Assembly: GCF_004346035.1 (NCBI RefSeq) | Contig: NZ_SLZN01000003.1 | Coordinates: 1-64,000, forward strand | Reading direction: 5' to 3' | DNA length: 64,000 nt | From: Acidomonas methanolica | GTDB taxonomy: Bacteria > Pseudomonadota > Alphaproteobacteria > Acetobacterales > Acetobacteraceae | Shown: piece by piece, positions 44,153-53,378 of the stretch | Position numbering within the stretch: position 1 is the first letter of the stretch | Layout of the letters: each line of letters starts with the position of its first letter | The notes under the pieces: model-generated | Told to the model about the DNA's origin: nothing | Seen by the model: only the letters and a program-made list of their open reading frames with translations | The model's database searches: none | Position numbers and translations under genes: made by a program

Positions 44153-47007
44153 CAGAATTGTCCGGTGAGGCCGGCGAGATACATGCGGCCCGTCTGAACG
44201 AAGGCGCCGTTGGCCGAGCCGTCATAGGCGAGATAGGATTTTCCCTTCCCCATCGTTTCCCAGTAGGCGGGGGTATTCAGCAGGTTCTGCATCGCCAGTG
44301 TTCCTGTCAGGCCCCAGCCGAACCTGTATTTCAGGCTGAGATCGAGCCTTTGCGTCGGTTGCAGGTAGAAGTCCGGCAGGGAGGAATTCACGCTGAGAAG
44401 CTGGGTGCCGATGTAATTGTAGTTCAGGTCGAAATGGACCGGACCGCGATTGTAGAAGACGCCGAGATTATACATCATCTCCGGCGCGCGCGGGAGAGCC
44501 GTGTTCGGGTGTCCGGCGATGTTGCTCTTGGCGGTCGAATGCTGGAGCGTGATGTTGCCGTTCACGCCGAAGCCGCCGAGCCAGCGCGGCAGGAAATACA
44601 GCGTCTGCTGGGCGTTGAGTTCGATGCCTTCGAGCGTCGCGCCGCCGCCGTTCTTGGGCATCTGATATTCCGTGCCGTTATCCGTATAGGCGTTGGTCGG
44701 CACGTTTCCGCCGAGCGTCGAGCTGTTCGACGTGCCGGACACGGAGGTGAAGATGAATTTCTGGATCTGCTTGTAGTAGACCGATGCCGAAATGACGCCC
44801 GCATGGTGGTTGTAGAGTTCTCCGGAGAAATCGAAGACGGTGGCGGTGGTCGGCCGCAGGTTCGGGTTGGGCTGGGACACGGAAATGATGCGGTTGGTCA
44901 GGGAGTCCAGCGAGAGCGTGGTCGCGCCGTTGATCAGGCCGAATGCCGGGCGCGTGAGGGCGCGGCGCACGGAAAAGCGCAGGACGCTGAGCTCCGTCGG
45001 GCGATAGTTGATGTTGAGGTACGGCAGCGGATTGCCGTAGGACTGCTTGACCCTGATAAACTCGCCCGTCGCGTCGTCGCCGTTCGATTTCCAGTGCGAG
45101 CCGCTGAAATCGGTATATTCGTAGCGGAAGCCCGGGTGGATATCGACCGGCCCGGCCTGCAGGTTCAACTCGACGAAGCCTGCATAGATGCGCTCGGAAC
45201 CGCGGCTGGTATTCGCGTTCCAGTCGTTTTTCGTGTAATTGCCGGCGCCGTTGGGATCGTTCTGATATTTATACGGCACCGTCGTGTTCTGGATCCACGA
45301 GCGGTCGAGGAGGCGGAAATCGCCCGTCGCTCCGCCGAAGGCGTTCACGTTCTTTCCTGGAATATTGCCGACGACGGGACCGGCGCCATTGTAATAGGGC
45401 CAGTTTTGGCCGCCGAAGAACGGGCCGTCATAGATGAAGTTGTTGTCGTCGTGAAAATAGGGATGATGCCAGGCCTCACGTTGCGTGTCGCTGATCTTGA
45501 AGCCGAACACGACGGATTTCAGGATGTCGGAATGGAAGCGATAGGTCGCATCCGAGTGAATGCCGAACATGTCCGCCGTGCTCTGGGAGTCGCGTCCCTG
45601 CGTCTTCCAGAAGCGGGCGATATTCTGGTTGTAAAGCTGGCCCAGGGCCGCCGGCGACGCGACGGCGCGCGGCAGTGTCGTGTTGGCGACGTCGAAGGTG
45701 AAGGGGCCGTTGACGGTCGTGTTGCCATACATGCTGGCCTCGACCTGATTGGGGCTGGCCTGGACGCCATAGCTGTTGAAGATGTCGTAATTGACGGTCC
45801 AGTTACCGGTGCGCGTGATGCCGCCGAGTTTCTGCGTGGTCAGCAACTGGGCCGAGTCATCGGTCTCGAAATACTGTCCGCGCGAGGCGGTTGCGGACTG
45901 ATAGATGCCGTCGGCGTTATACCCGGAATTCCCGCCGCGCATCGAGACCTGATTGTCGTTCATGGTCACATTGTATTGGCCGTATGTGCCGACGAAATAG
46001 ACTTCCTGATGGTCACCCCGGTAGTTGAGCGAGAGAGAACCGCCGTACCGTTTGATGGAGCTGGAGAAGAGGTCGTATTTCAACTGCTGCGTCGAGAGTT
46101 CCGACGCCTGGTTCAGGGTCGTGACGCCCGCCTGGGAGAGCAGTGTCGGGGAGTAGGAGGTGTTGGGCGAGACGGCGTCGGCCAGCACGCCCTTGGATGA
46201 ATAATACCCCGTGGCGTAGACGCCGAAACGTCCGTCCTTGCCGAAGCGCCGGGCGAATTCCACCTGTCCGGTGCCGCCAAGATCCTGCGTGCCGATCTGT
46301 GCGGCGTTGTCGTTCAACTGTCCCTGTATGGTGATCTTCTGATAGGGGCCGGAGAAATCGAAGGCGGTCGGCGTCCGGATATCGATGGCGCCGCCGATCG
46401 CATCGCCGTCCATGTCCGCCGTGGTGCTTTTGGACACCTTGATCGACGTGATGCCGAAAGGAGCGAGCATGTCGAACGAGATGGCGCGTGTCGTGGGATC
46501 GGCCGGCGCGATGCGCTCGCCGTTGAGCATATAGGCGTTGTAGCTCGAATCGAGGCCCCGGATCGTCATGTATTGCGACTCGCCGGTGGCCGCCTGACCG
46601 CCGCTCATGTCGCTATAGGCCGACACGCCCGGCAGGCGCGTCAGGATGTCGGAAAGATTCGTCTCCGGCGCCTGCTCGATCTGCTCGCGGGACATGACGC
46701 TCGCGACGCCCAGGCTGCGGCGCTGCTCGTCCAGGGCCGCGGCGACAGTCCCGCCGCGCAGGGCGGTGACCTCGATGCGCTCGGCCTTGGCGACAGGCGT
46801 GAGGACCTGCCGTGGCGTCGCGGGCGCGGCGGCCTTTGCCGCTGCGGGCGCGGTTCCGGCTCCGGGATGAGCGACGGCGCGCGGCTCAGCTTTTTTGCTG
46901 TGCGTCCTGATCTTGTGCGACGTCGGCTGCGCCATGGCCGGCGCGATGACCCCGACCGTCGTCAGCGGGATCAGGTATCTCGTCAGCGCTTTTTTGAACG
47001 ATATCAT
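44152..47007 (-). CDS. TonB-dependent receptor (Xanthomonas/Caulobacter type)
   Basis: A 951-residue outer-membrane receptor with a signal peptide (about 1-26), an Ala/Lys-rich spacer, a TonB-box-like stretch (ERIEVTALRG), a plug domain (about 95-220: SDILTRLPGVSAYSD, YMTIRGLDSSYNAYMLNGE, DMDGDAIGGAIDIRTP) and a 22-strand barrel ending in aromatic F. The IDIRTP and DGDAIGGAI signatures are those of the large TonB-receptor group linked to carbohydrate or phytate use, not iron. It is first in a minus-strand operon with the PLC/phosphatase and the dehydrogenase, so the imported substrate is probably a product of that fusion enzyme or its inositol-containing precursor. Confidence 0.93.
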   Translation of the reverse strand: MISFKKALTRYLIPLTTVGVIAPAMAQPTSHKIRTHSKKAEPRAVAHPGAGTAPAAAKAAAPATPRQVLTPVAKAERIEVTALRGGTVAAALDEQRRSLGVASVMSREQIEQAPETNLSDILTRLPGVSAYSDMSGGQAATGESQYMTIRGLDSSYNAYMLNGERIAPADPTTRAISFDMLAPFGITSIKVSKSTTADMDGDAIGGAIDIRTPTAFDFSGPYQKITIQGQLNDNAAQIGTQDLGGTGQVEFARRFGKDGRFGVYATGYYSSKGVLADAVSPNTSYSPTLLSQAGVTTLNQASELSTQQLKYDLFSSSIKRYGGSLSLNYRGDHQEVYFVGTYGQYNVTMNDNQVSMRGGNSGYNADGIYQSATASRGQYFETDDSAQLLTTQKLGGITRTGNWTVNYDIFNSYGVQASPNQVEASMYGNTTVNGPFTFDVANTTLPRAVASPAALGQLYNQNIARFWKTQGRDSQSTADMFGIHSDATYRFHSDILKSVVFGFKISDTQREAWHHPYFHDDNNFIYDGPFFGGQNWPYYNGAGPVVGNIPGKNVNAFGGATGDFRLLDRSWIQNTTVPYKYQNDPNGAGNYTKNDWNANTSRGSERIYAGFVELNLQAGPVDIHPGFRYEYTDFSGSHWKSNGDDATGEFIRVKQSYGNPLPYLNINYRPTELSVLRFSVRRALTRPAFGLINGATTLSLDSLTNRIISVSQPNPNLRPTTATVFDFSGELYNHHAGVISASVYYKQIQKFIFTSVSGTSNSSTLGGNVPTNAYTDNGTEYQMPKNGGGATLEGIELNAQQTLYFLPRWLGGFGVNGNITLQHSTAKSNIAGHPNTALPRAPEMMYNLGVFYNRGPVHFDLNYNYIGTQLLSVNSSLPDFYLQPTQRLDLSLKYRFGWGLTGTLAMQNLLNTPAYWETMGKGKSYLAYDGSANGAFVQTGRMYLAGLTGQF

Positions 47008-47456
47008 CGAACGGATCCCCTTGGAGGAAAGAGATGAACCATGCTCTGGCCGCGTGGGCTCCTGGCTGTCGCCAACGGCAGGGTCGCGGGAAATGCGGGG
47101 GACGAAAGGGGCGTGGAGGTCACGCCGCCCGTCCTGGATGGACGATAATAAAACAAGTTTATTGATCTATGTTGTTATTTTCCATTTTCGTAACGAAAAA
47201 ACCTGTTGTCCGGATAAATTTCCGAGTCACGCTTATGAAACCTCTTATAAACTTGGAAATTCACTGCCGAACCGGCTTTAATCCGTTTTGCGGAAGATTT
47301 GTGTGAAGGCTGTGTTAAATGTCAGTCGTTGTCGATATGTGACGGAAAACCGAAAACTCTTGGACATAAAATACGGGCCATGTAATTAATGTGCATGAAG
47401 CCCCGGGGGGCCGTTGCGGGCCCTCATCGCTGTTCGGGGCCGCGGAACGGGAGCAG
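47008..47456. promoter_or_regulatory. Divergent promoter region with candidate operators
   Basis: A 449-base, notably AT-richer gap between the receptor operon (minus) and the GH76/ABC operon (plus). It holds AATAAA-ACAAG-TTTATT (47147-47163) and the perfect palindrome TTTTCGT-A-ACGAAAA (47185-47199), only 21 bases apart. ROK repressors bind AT-rich inverted repeats of this general kind, and a ROK repressor gene lies in the plus operon, so these are candidate operators. No gene is visible. Promoter elements themselves I cannot place. Confidence 0.5.
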
Positions 47457-48563
47457 GTGGTGGCGTCGGCGGGTCTTCGAAAGTCTCTGGGGGTTCTGGG
47501 TCTGGTGGCGTGGGGATTTTTGCCGTGGTCGTGTCTCGCCTCACCGGCAACGCTCCCAAAGGCGCTGCTTCTCCAGCACGCCGCACTGGCCCTTGACGTT
47601 CTGCCCGCGCACTATGCCGCCGAGCTTCATGCCCATCGTGATGGCGGCAATTTTCACGCATGGCAGCGTTTCGTGACGGTGAGCGGTCTGGCTGGCTATG
47701 AAGCGGAGTCAGGCGATCGCCGCTTTCACACGCTGGCGCGCGATCTTCTTGCCGACCGCCGGGGTCTGGACGGCAATGATGACGACCTCTGGGTGGCGGA
47801 AGCGGCGCTGGACTGGGCCGAGCGGGAAACGGACACGACCCGCCGGCGTGAGAACACGGACGACGCGGCACGGATCTTCGCCCGCATCGCCGCCCGTGAC
47901 TGGGACGGCGTCTGTGGCGGCGGCGTCTGGTGGGATCGCGCGCATACCTACAAGAACGCGATCACCAACGAGCTTTTCATGGATGTGGCCGCACGTCTGT
48001 ATGGCGTGACGGGAGCGGCCCCGTATCGGGACTGGGCGGAGCAAAGCTGGCGCTGGTTTGACGGCAGCGGCATGATCGCGGAATCTCGGGCCGTCAATGA
48101 CGGGCTGGATGCCCATTGTCGTAATAATGACGGTGCGCCCTACAGTTACAATCAGGGGGTCATTCTCGATGCCTTGCGCCACATGTCGCATCTGACGGGC
48201 GATGCGCGCCTGCTGGACCGGGCGGCGCGTATCGCCCGTCAGGCGATTGCCGCGGGCGCCACGCCTGACGGGGGCTTCGCCGAGGCGAGGGAGCCGATGA
48301 GCGTCGATAGCCGGATTTTTCGCGGAATCTTCGTGCGGGCTCTGGGGCGTCTCGTGCAGGTCTTGCCAGTGGGCGAGCCGCGCCATGCCCTCGGCGCGTG
48401 GTTGATCGATGAGAGCGCGCGCGTCTGGGCGAGCCGGTCGCGCGACATGCGGTTCGACGGCGACTGGAAAGCTGCGCCCTTTGAGCCCTCGGCGCAGGCG
48501 CAACTGACGGCAGCCGATCTGTTCGTGGCGGCAGCACATGCGTCGGGTGATGTCGTTCAATGA
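47457..48563 (+). CDS. GH76-family alpha-1,6-mannanase-like glycoside hydrolase
   Basis: About 368 residues from the GTG at 47457 (GGGAG upstream, start of a signal peptide ending near LPWSCLASPA). A longer GTG start at 47391 is possible. GH76 signatures are clear: GNDDDLWVAEAALDWAE (catalytic Asp pair within D108-D110), GVWWDRAHTYKNAITNELF, DVAARLYGVTG and YSYNQGVILDAL. GH76 enzymes cleave alpha-1,6-mannan backbones of yeast mannoproteins and mycobacterial lipomannan; fungal members act on GPI-linked glycans. Predicted periplasmic or exported. The stop overlaps the solute-binding protein gene, placing mannan breakdown directly ahead of sugar import. Confidence 0.85.
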   Translation: MVASAGLRKSLGVLGLVAWGFLPWSCLASPATLPKALLLQHAALALDVLPAHYAAELHAHRDGGNFHAWQRFVTVSGLAGYEAESGDRRFHTLARDLLADRRGLDGNDDDLWVAEAALDWAERETDTTRRRENTDDAARIFARIAARDWDGVCGGGVWWDRAHTYKNAITNELFMDVAARLYGVTGAAPYRDWAEQSWRWFDGSGMIAESRAVNDGLDAHCRNNDGAPYSYNQGVILDALRHMSHLTGDARLLDRAARIARQAIAAGATPDGGFAEAREPMSVDSRIFRGIFVRALGRLVQVLPVGEPRHALGAWLIDESARVWASRSRDMRFDGDWKAAPFEPSAQAQLTAADLFVAAAHASGDVVQ

Positions 48564-49855
48564 GGGAACGGCTGCCGCTGCTTTTGGCCGTGTTCTGGGC
48601 TTCGTTCCTCTCGCCGGGAGCACGCGCGGGAAGTCTCACGGTGTTCTGCTCCTCGAGCGGCACGGAAATGGCGCTCTGCCGGTCCGAGACGCAGGCCTGG
48701 GCGCAGGCGACGGGACATGCGGTGACGCTTGTTCTGCTGCCGTCTGACTGGGGTGAGGTCCTCCCGCTCTATCGACAGCTTCTCTCCGCGCCGACGCCGG
48801 TCGTGGACGTTCTGGTCATGGACGGGACATGGCTGGGCACGCTGGCGCCCATGCTGGGCGCGATCGCGCCCACGCCGGACGACGACGATCTGGCGCCGGG
48901 AACGTTCACCAGCGCCGGGCGGAATGTGGCGCTTCCCTGGTACCGCGATATCGGTCTGCTGTTCTATCGGAAGGACCTGCTGGCGCGGTACCGGCTTCCC
49001 GTGCCGCAAAGCTGGGATGAACTCGCATCCGAGGCCCGCACGATTCAGGACGCGGAGCGCGCGCGCGGGGACGGGGCCCTGTGGGGCTATGTCTGGCAGG
49101 GGCGCGCGGCGGAGAGTCTCCTGTGCAATGTGCTCGAATGGTTCGGCCCCGCGGGGGGCGCCATCGTCTCCGAAGACGGCAGAGTCGATCTCGACAATGA
49201 CGGAGCGCGCGCGGCGTTGACGCGCGCTTCGGGCTGGATCGGCACGATTTCTCCGGCCGGCGTGCTCTCGGACGACGAGGAGGCAACGCGCGGGGCCTTC
49301 CAGTCCGGCCACGCCGTGTTCATGCGCAACTGGGTCTATGCCTGGGCGCTGGCCAATGATCCGCAGAGTTCGATCGCCGGGAAGGTCGGGGTCGCGCCCT
49401 TGCCGCGCGACACCGCTTCCGAGCCGCCGCAGGGCGTCGACGGCACGGTCTATCTCGGCATGGCGCGCGGCACCGCTCATGCCGCCGAGGCGCTTTCGCT
49501 GATGCGCTATCTGACGTCGCGCGCCGTCGAGCGGGCGCGCGCCGTCGCCGGGGCTTATATCCCGGCCCGTCGATCGCTCCTCGACGATCCCGATATGCGG
49601 GCTGCCCTGCCGGTTCTCGCGACCATACGACCCGCCCTTGCCCGTCCGGTCCTGCGTCCGGTGGCGCAGACGGGCATGGATTATCCGCGTGTGGCCTGGC
49701 TCGCGGCAAACGGCTTCCACGATGCGCTGCGCGGCGGGCACGACGCCTCGGACACGCTGCACCGACTCTCGGATGTGTTCGGGATCATGGCCCATCGCGG
49801 GCAGTGGCCCGGACGCCCGGCGGATGTGACCCTTCCTCAGGAGAAGACTCGATGA
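48560..49855 (+). CDS. ABC sugar transporter solute-binding protein (family 1)
   Basis: A 431-residue extracellular solute-binding protein with a signal peptide (about 1-23, LLLAVFWASFLSPGARA). Family features are DVLVMDGTWLGTLAPML, NVALPWYRDIGLLFYRKDLL, SWDELASEARTIQ, RNWVYAWALA and the C-terminal YIPARRSLLDD. It resembles trehalose/maltose- and oligosaccharide-binding proteins. It overlaps the GH76 gene and the IolE-like gene by four bases each, and should deliver the released saccharide to the permeases encoded at 51658 and 52560. Confidence 0.92.
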   Translation: MRERLPLLLAVFWASFLSPGARAGSLTVFCSSSGTEMALCRSETQAWAQATGHAVTLVLLPSDWGEVLPLYRQLLSAPTPVVDVLVMDGTWLGTLAPMLGAIAPTPDDDDLAPGTFTSAGRNVALPWYRDIGLLFYRKDLLARYRLPVPQSWDELASEARTIQDAERARGDGALWGYVWQGRAAESLLCNVLEWFGPAGGAIVSEDGRVDLDNDGARAALTRASGWIGTISPAGVLSDDEEATRGAFQSGHAVFMRNWVYAWALANDPQSSIAGKVGVAPLPRDTASEPPQGVDGTVYLGMARGTAHAAEALSLMRYLTSRAVERARAVAGAYIPARRSLLDDPDMRAALPVLATIRPALARPVLRPVAQTGMDYPRVAWLAANGFHDALRGGHDASDTLHRLSDVFGIMAHRGQWPGRPADVTLPQEKTR

Positions 49856-50724
49856 CCATTCATATCGGAACGGCCCCGGACGCCTGGGGCGTGTGGTATG
49901 CGGACGATCCCCGCCAGACGCCCTGGGAGCGTTATCTCGATGAGGTGGCGCAGGCCGGCTATGGGTGGACCGAACTGGGACCGTGGGGCTACCTGCCGAC
50001 GGACCGCGCCCGACTTGCGGAGGCGTTGGCGTCCCGCGATCTCGGCCTGTGCGGCGCGGCGGTGGTGCATCCTCTCGCGGCGCCGGACGCTCTGGAGACG
50101 CTGCGGGCGCGCCTGAAGCCGCTATGCGAAACGCTGGTCGCGACCGGCACGCCGTGGCTGCTGCTCATGGACGATTCGGACGTCTATCCCACCCGGCAGG
50201 CGCGCGTCGCCTCGCCGGACACATGGCGCCAGATGATGGGCGTCATCACGGAGGCCGGGCGCGTCCTCGCCGAGGATCATGGGCTGCGGCTGCTCTTTCA
50301 TCCCCATGTCGGCACGGCAGTGGAAACCGAAGAAGAGATCCTGCGTCTGCTGGCGGACACGCCGGCGGAGTTCGTGCAACTCTGCTATGATTTCGGCCAT
50401 CACGCCTATACGGGCGCGGATGCGCTGGCCTTCATGCGCGCCCATGCGGACCGCATTCCCTATTATCATTTCAAGAACATGGACGGCGTCCTCCATGCGC
50501 GGGCCATGGCGGAGGAAACGCCTTTCATGGAGGTGTTCCAGAACGGCGTGATGTGCGAGCTGGACAAGGGGGTCATGGATTTCGCGGAGGTGGTGGCCTT
50601 TCTCAGGGCGCGGAACTTCGATGGTTTCGCCGTGGTCGAGCAGGACATGTATCCATGCCCGCCGGAGAAGCCACTGCCCATCGCCCGACATAACCGCGAC
50701 GTTCTGCGGCGGCTTGGCTTGTGA
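49852..50724 (+). CDS. IolE-like sugar isomerase/inosose dehydratase family protein
   Basis: A 290-residue TIM-barrel protein of the xylose-isomerase-like/AP endonuclease 2 family. The start IGTAPDAWGVWYADDPRQTP and YGWTELGPWGYLP resemble IolE (inosose dehydratase) proteins closely. Metal ligands are suggested by HPHVGTAVET, CYDFGHHAYTG, YYHFKNMDG and GFAVVEQDMY. IolE dehydrates 2-keto-myo-inositol in inositol catabolism. Together with the Gfo/Idh dehydrogenase across the divergent promoter it could form the first two steps. Other iol genes are not in the window, so a related sugar epimerase/isomerase function stays open. Confidence 0.85.
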   Translation: MTIHIGTAPDAWGVWYADDPRQTPWERYLDEVAQAGYGWTELGPWGYLPTDRARLAEALASRDLGLCGAAVVHPLAAPDALETLRARLKPLCETLVATGTPWLLLMDDSDVYPTRQARVASPDTWRQMMGVITEAGRVLAEDHGLRLLFHPHVGTAVETEEEILRLLADTPAEFVQLCYDFGHHAYTGADALAFMRAHADRIPYYHFKNMDGVLHARAMAEETPFMEVFQNGVMCELDKGVMDFAEVVAFLRARNFDGFAVVEQDMYPCPPEKPLPIARHNRDVLRRLGL

Positions 50725-51650
50725 CAGAACGGATGCCTTCCTCCTACGCCATTGGAATCGATGTCGGGGCGACGAAAATCGCGGCCGCCTGGGTAAACAT
50801 GGAGGCGGGAGCTCTCGGGCCCGTCAGTCGCATTCCCACCCGCCGGGACGCGCCGGGCGAGACGATCGTGGACGATATCGTGGCGCTCGCCGGCGCGATC
50901 GCGCCGCCCGATGACGCGCGTGATCAGGCGGCGGCGGGTATAGGCGTCGCGGTTCCCGAACTGGTGGACCTTCGGGGCGAGATCCGCAGCGCCTGGAACT
51001 TTCCGCTGCCCGGCCTCGTCGAGCGCCTTGCCTGTGTCACCCGCGCGCCGGCCCGGGCCGAGAGCGACGTCCGGGCCGCCGCTTTCGCGGAGGCGCGTTT
51101 CGGCGCGGGACGCGGCTGCGACAATTTCGCCTATTTCTCTCTCGGTTCGGGGATGAGCTTCACGCTTTGCCTCCACGGTCGTCCCTATGCGGGCGCGCAT
51201 GGTTTCGCGATCCATTTCGCCAGTTCCGAAATGGCCGTGCCGGTGAGCGATCGCTCGACGCTCGCGGCGGCGATTCCCGAGGAGTACGCCTCGGGGCTGG
51301 GCATGGCGCGGTTGTGGGAGGACAGGGGCGGCGACCCGCTGCCGCAGGGCGTGCACAGCCTGGATGAACGGGCCGCGCAGGGCGATCTCCTGGCGCTGGG
51401 CGTCATCGCCGATGGCGCGGGGATGGGAGGACGCCTGATCGCGCAGGCGGTGAACATGCTCGATCCCGAGAAGATCGTTCTCGGCGGCGGCCTCGGCTGC
51501 TCCACGGGCGTCTATCGCGCGCAGCTCGAAAGTCAGATCCGCGCCCATATCTGGGAACGCTCCTGCGCCGATATTCCTCTGCTCGTGGCCGGGCTGGGCG
51601 AGGAGGCCGGCATCATAGGCGCCGCTCTGGCGGCCTGTGCGGCACGATAG
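50721..51650 (+). CDS. Divergent ROK-family protein (putative sugar kinase)
   Basis: A 309-residue protein starting at a GTG that overlaps the previous stop. The N-terminal phosphate loop IGIDVGATKIAAAWV and the C-terminal EKIVLGGGLGCSTGVYRAQL are ROK family marks, and SDVRAAAFAEARFG keeps the likely catalytic Asp. The usual zinc motif (GHxxxxxxxxxCxCGxxGCxE) is absent; the corresponding part reads GAHGFAIHFASSEMAVPVSD. It may be a kinase with altered substrate or a non-enzymatic homologue. In the operon a sugar kinase after import would make sense. Confidence 0.85.
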   Translation: MTERMPSSYAIGIDVGATKIAAAWVNMEAGALGPVSRIPTRRDAPGETIVDDIVALAGAIAPPDDARDQAAAGIGVAVPELVDLRGEIRSAWNFPLPGLVERLACVTRAPARAESDVRAAAFAEARFGAGRGCDNFAYFSLGSGMSFTLCLHGRPYAGAHGFAIHFASSEMAVPVSDRSTLAAAIPEEYASGLGMARLWEDRGGDPLPQGVHSLDERAAQGDLLALGVIADGAGMGGRLIAQAVNMLDPEKIVLGGGLGCSTGVYRAQLESQIRAHIWERSCADIPLLVAGLGEEAGIIGAALAACAAR

Positions 51651-51657
51651 GCGCCCG

Positions 51658-52560
51658 ATGTTGCGCGGAAGCCTGATGCACAAGACTCCCGCATGGCGGC
51701 CATGGGCCCTTCTGGCGCCCGCGCTCCTTACGCTGGCGGCGCTGGTGCTCGTGCCGCTCGTCCAGACGCTGCACCTGGCGTTCAGCCATGATCCGCACGG
51801 TTTCGTTCCCGCGCGGGCGGGTGCGACGCTCGAGAACTTCCGCATCCTGATGGGCGATTCGGGCTGGTGGCATGCGGTGCGCACGACAATCCTCTTCGCA
51901 CTGGGCGCGGTTCTCGCCGAAACTGTCCTCGGGCTGGGCGTGGCCCTGCTTCTTCAGAAGCTGGACACGGCCACGCGGGGGATCGTGCTGGCCGTCATGC
52001 TGCTACCCTGGGCGGTGCCAGGCGTGGTGGCCGCGCGGTTATGGGGCTGGATGCTCAACGACCAGTATGGGATTATCAACGCCGTGCTCCTCGATGTCGG
52101 GCTGATCCGGCACAGCATCGCGTGGACGGCGGGGCCGACCGGCATGCTTGTCGTCATGATCGTGGTCGACATATGGCAGGCCACGCCGTTCATGACGCTG
52201 CTCGCCCTGGCGGGACTTCAGGCCGTGCCGACGGATGTTCTGGATGCCGCGCGCATGGACGGCGCGACCGGCTGGCAATGTTTCCGTCACGTCACGCTGC
52301 CGCTGCTCTGGCCGACATTGATCGTCGCGGCCCTGTTCCGTCTCCTTGACGCGCTGAGAATGTTCGATCTTTCGAGCGTGCTCTACGGGGCGGACATGAA
52401 CGGCATGACCTTGTCCGTATTCGTCCAGACGCAGATCGTGCAATTCGGCGCGCCGGGCTACGGGGCGGCCTCGGCGCTGGCGACGCTCGGCGTCATTGCG
52501 CTCGTCGTCATCCTGTTCTGGCGCTGCGTCACCGTGACGCGGCGCGGGAGCCGTTCCTGA
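51658..52560 (+). CDS. ABC sugar transporter permease, MalF-type
   Basis: About 300 residues from the ATG at 51658 (GTG 51637 and ATG 51676 are alternatives). Six transmembrane helices, the first at WALLAPALLTLAALVLVPLV, and the EAA loop DAARMDGATGWQCFRHVTLPLLWP (about 195-218) that contacts the ATPase. It is the first of two inner-membrane subunits of the importer and overlaps the second by one base. Confidence 0.93.
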   Translation: MLRGSLMHKTPAWRPWALLAPALLTLAALVLVPLVQTLHLAFSHDPHGFVPARAGATLENFRILMGDSGWWHAVRTTILFALGAVLAETVLGLGVALLLQKLDTATRGIVLAVMLLPWAVPGVVAARLWGWMLNDQYGIINAVLLDVGLIRHSIAWTAGPTGMLVVMIVVDIWQATPFMTLLALAGLQAVPTDVLDAARMDGATGWQCFRHVTLPLLWPTLIVAALFRLLDALRMFDLSSVLYGADMNGMTLSVFVQTQIVQFGAPGYGAASALATLGVIALVVILFWRCVTVTRRGSRS

Positions 52561-53378
52561 TGCGGCCCGGCTCGCCCTTCCCGCGTCGGCTGGCTCTCGC
52601 CGTGGCTCTCGTCCAGACGCTCTTTCCGCTCTACTGGGCGCTCGTGACGTCCTTCCGCCGGGGACCGCAGCTCTTTTCCACCGCGCCGTTCGCCCGGCCG
52701 GATTTCGGCAATTATCGCCAGGTACTCTCGGACCCGAGCTGGTGGCGCGATGCCGCCAATTCGCTCCTGTCGGCGAGCGCAGTGGGGGTGATCGCCCTGT
52801 TGCTGGCGCTGCCGGCGGCCTATGCGCTGGGGCGGATGTCCTTTCGGGGGCGCGGCGTGATTCTCGCCCTGCTGCTGGGCTGCTCGATGCTGCCGCAGAT
52901 CGCGATCCTGTCCGGCCTGTTCACCCTCATCTCCCGGCTCGGTCTCTATAACCGGCTCGGCAGCCTGATTTTCGCCGATCTCTTCTTTGCGCTGCCCTTT
53001 GCGATCTGGCTCCTGGCGGGGTTCTTCCGCGATCTGCCGCGCGATCTGGACGAGGCGGCGATGCTGGACGGATGCGGCGTGTTGCGGCGTTTGACGCTCA
53101 TTCACATGCCGCTGATCTGGCCCGGCATCGTCGCGACCGGTCTCCTGACCTTCATGAACTGCTGGAACGAATTCCTGTTCGCCCTGACCTTCACCCTGAG
53201 CGATTCCGCGCGTACGCTGCCTGTGAGCATTGGTCTCATCTCCGCGCCGAGCCGGTTCGAACTCCCATTCGGAATCATCATGTCTGCGTCCCTGCTTGCG
53301 ACCCTGCCTCCGATTTTCCTCGTTCTGCTGTTCCAGCATCGCATCGCGGCCGGATTGACGGCGGGAGCGGTGAAATGA
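52560..53378 (+). CDS. ABC sugar transporter permease, MalG-type
   Basis: A 272-residue permease with about six transmembrane helices. The EAA loop reads DLDEAAMLDGCGVLRRLTLIHMPLIWPG, and the C-terminal part NCWNEFLFALTFTLSD is characteristic of MalG-like carbohydrate permeases. The stop overlaps the ROK repressor start (ATGA). The partner permease is immediately upstream. Confidence 0.94.
   Translation: MRPGSPFPRRLALAVALVQTLFPLYWALVTSFRRGPQLFSTAPFARPDFGNYRQVLSDPSWWRDAANSLLSASAVGVIALLLALPAAYALGRMSFRGRGVILALLLGCSMLPQIAILSGLFTLISRLGLYNRLGSLIFADLFFALPFAIWLLAGFFRDLPRDLDEAAMLDGCGVLRRLTLIHMPLIWPGIVATGLLTFMNCWNEFLFALTFTLSDSARTLPVSIGLISAPSRFELPFGIIMSASLLATLPPIFLVLLFQHRIAAGLTAGAVK

Noticed and set aside
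47310-47326. Pho box (CTGTGTTAAATGTCAG) before the GH76 operon
   Set aside because: The first half resembles the PhoB repeat but the second half is out of register; too weak to claim, though phosphate control of a phosphatase locus would be sensible.
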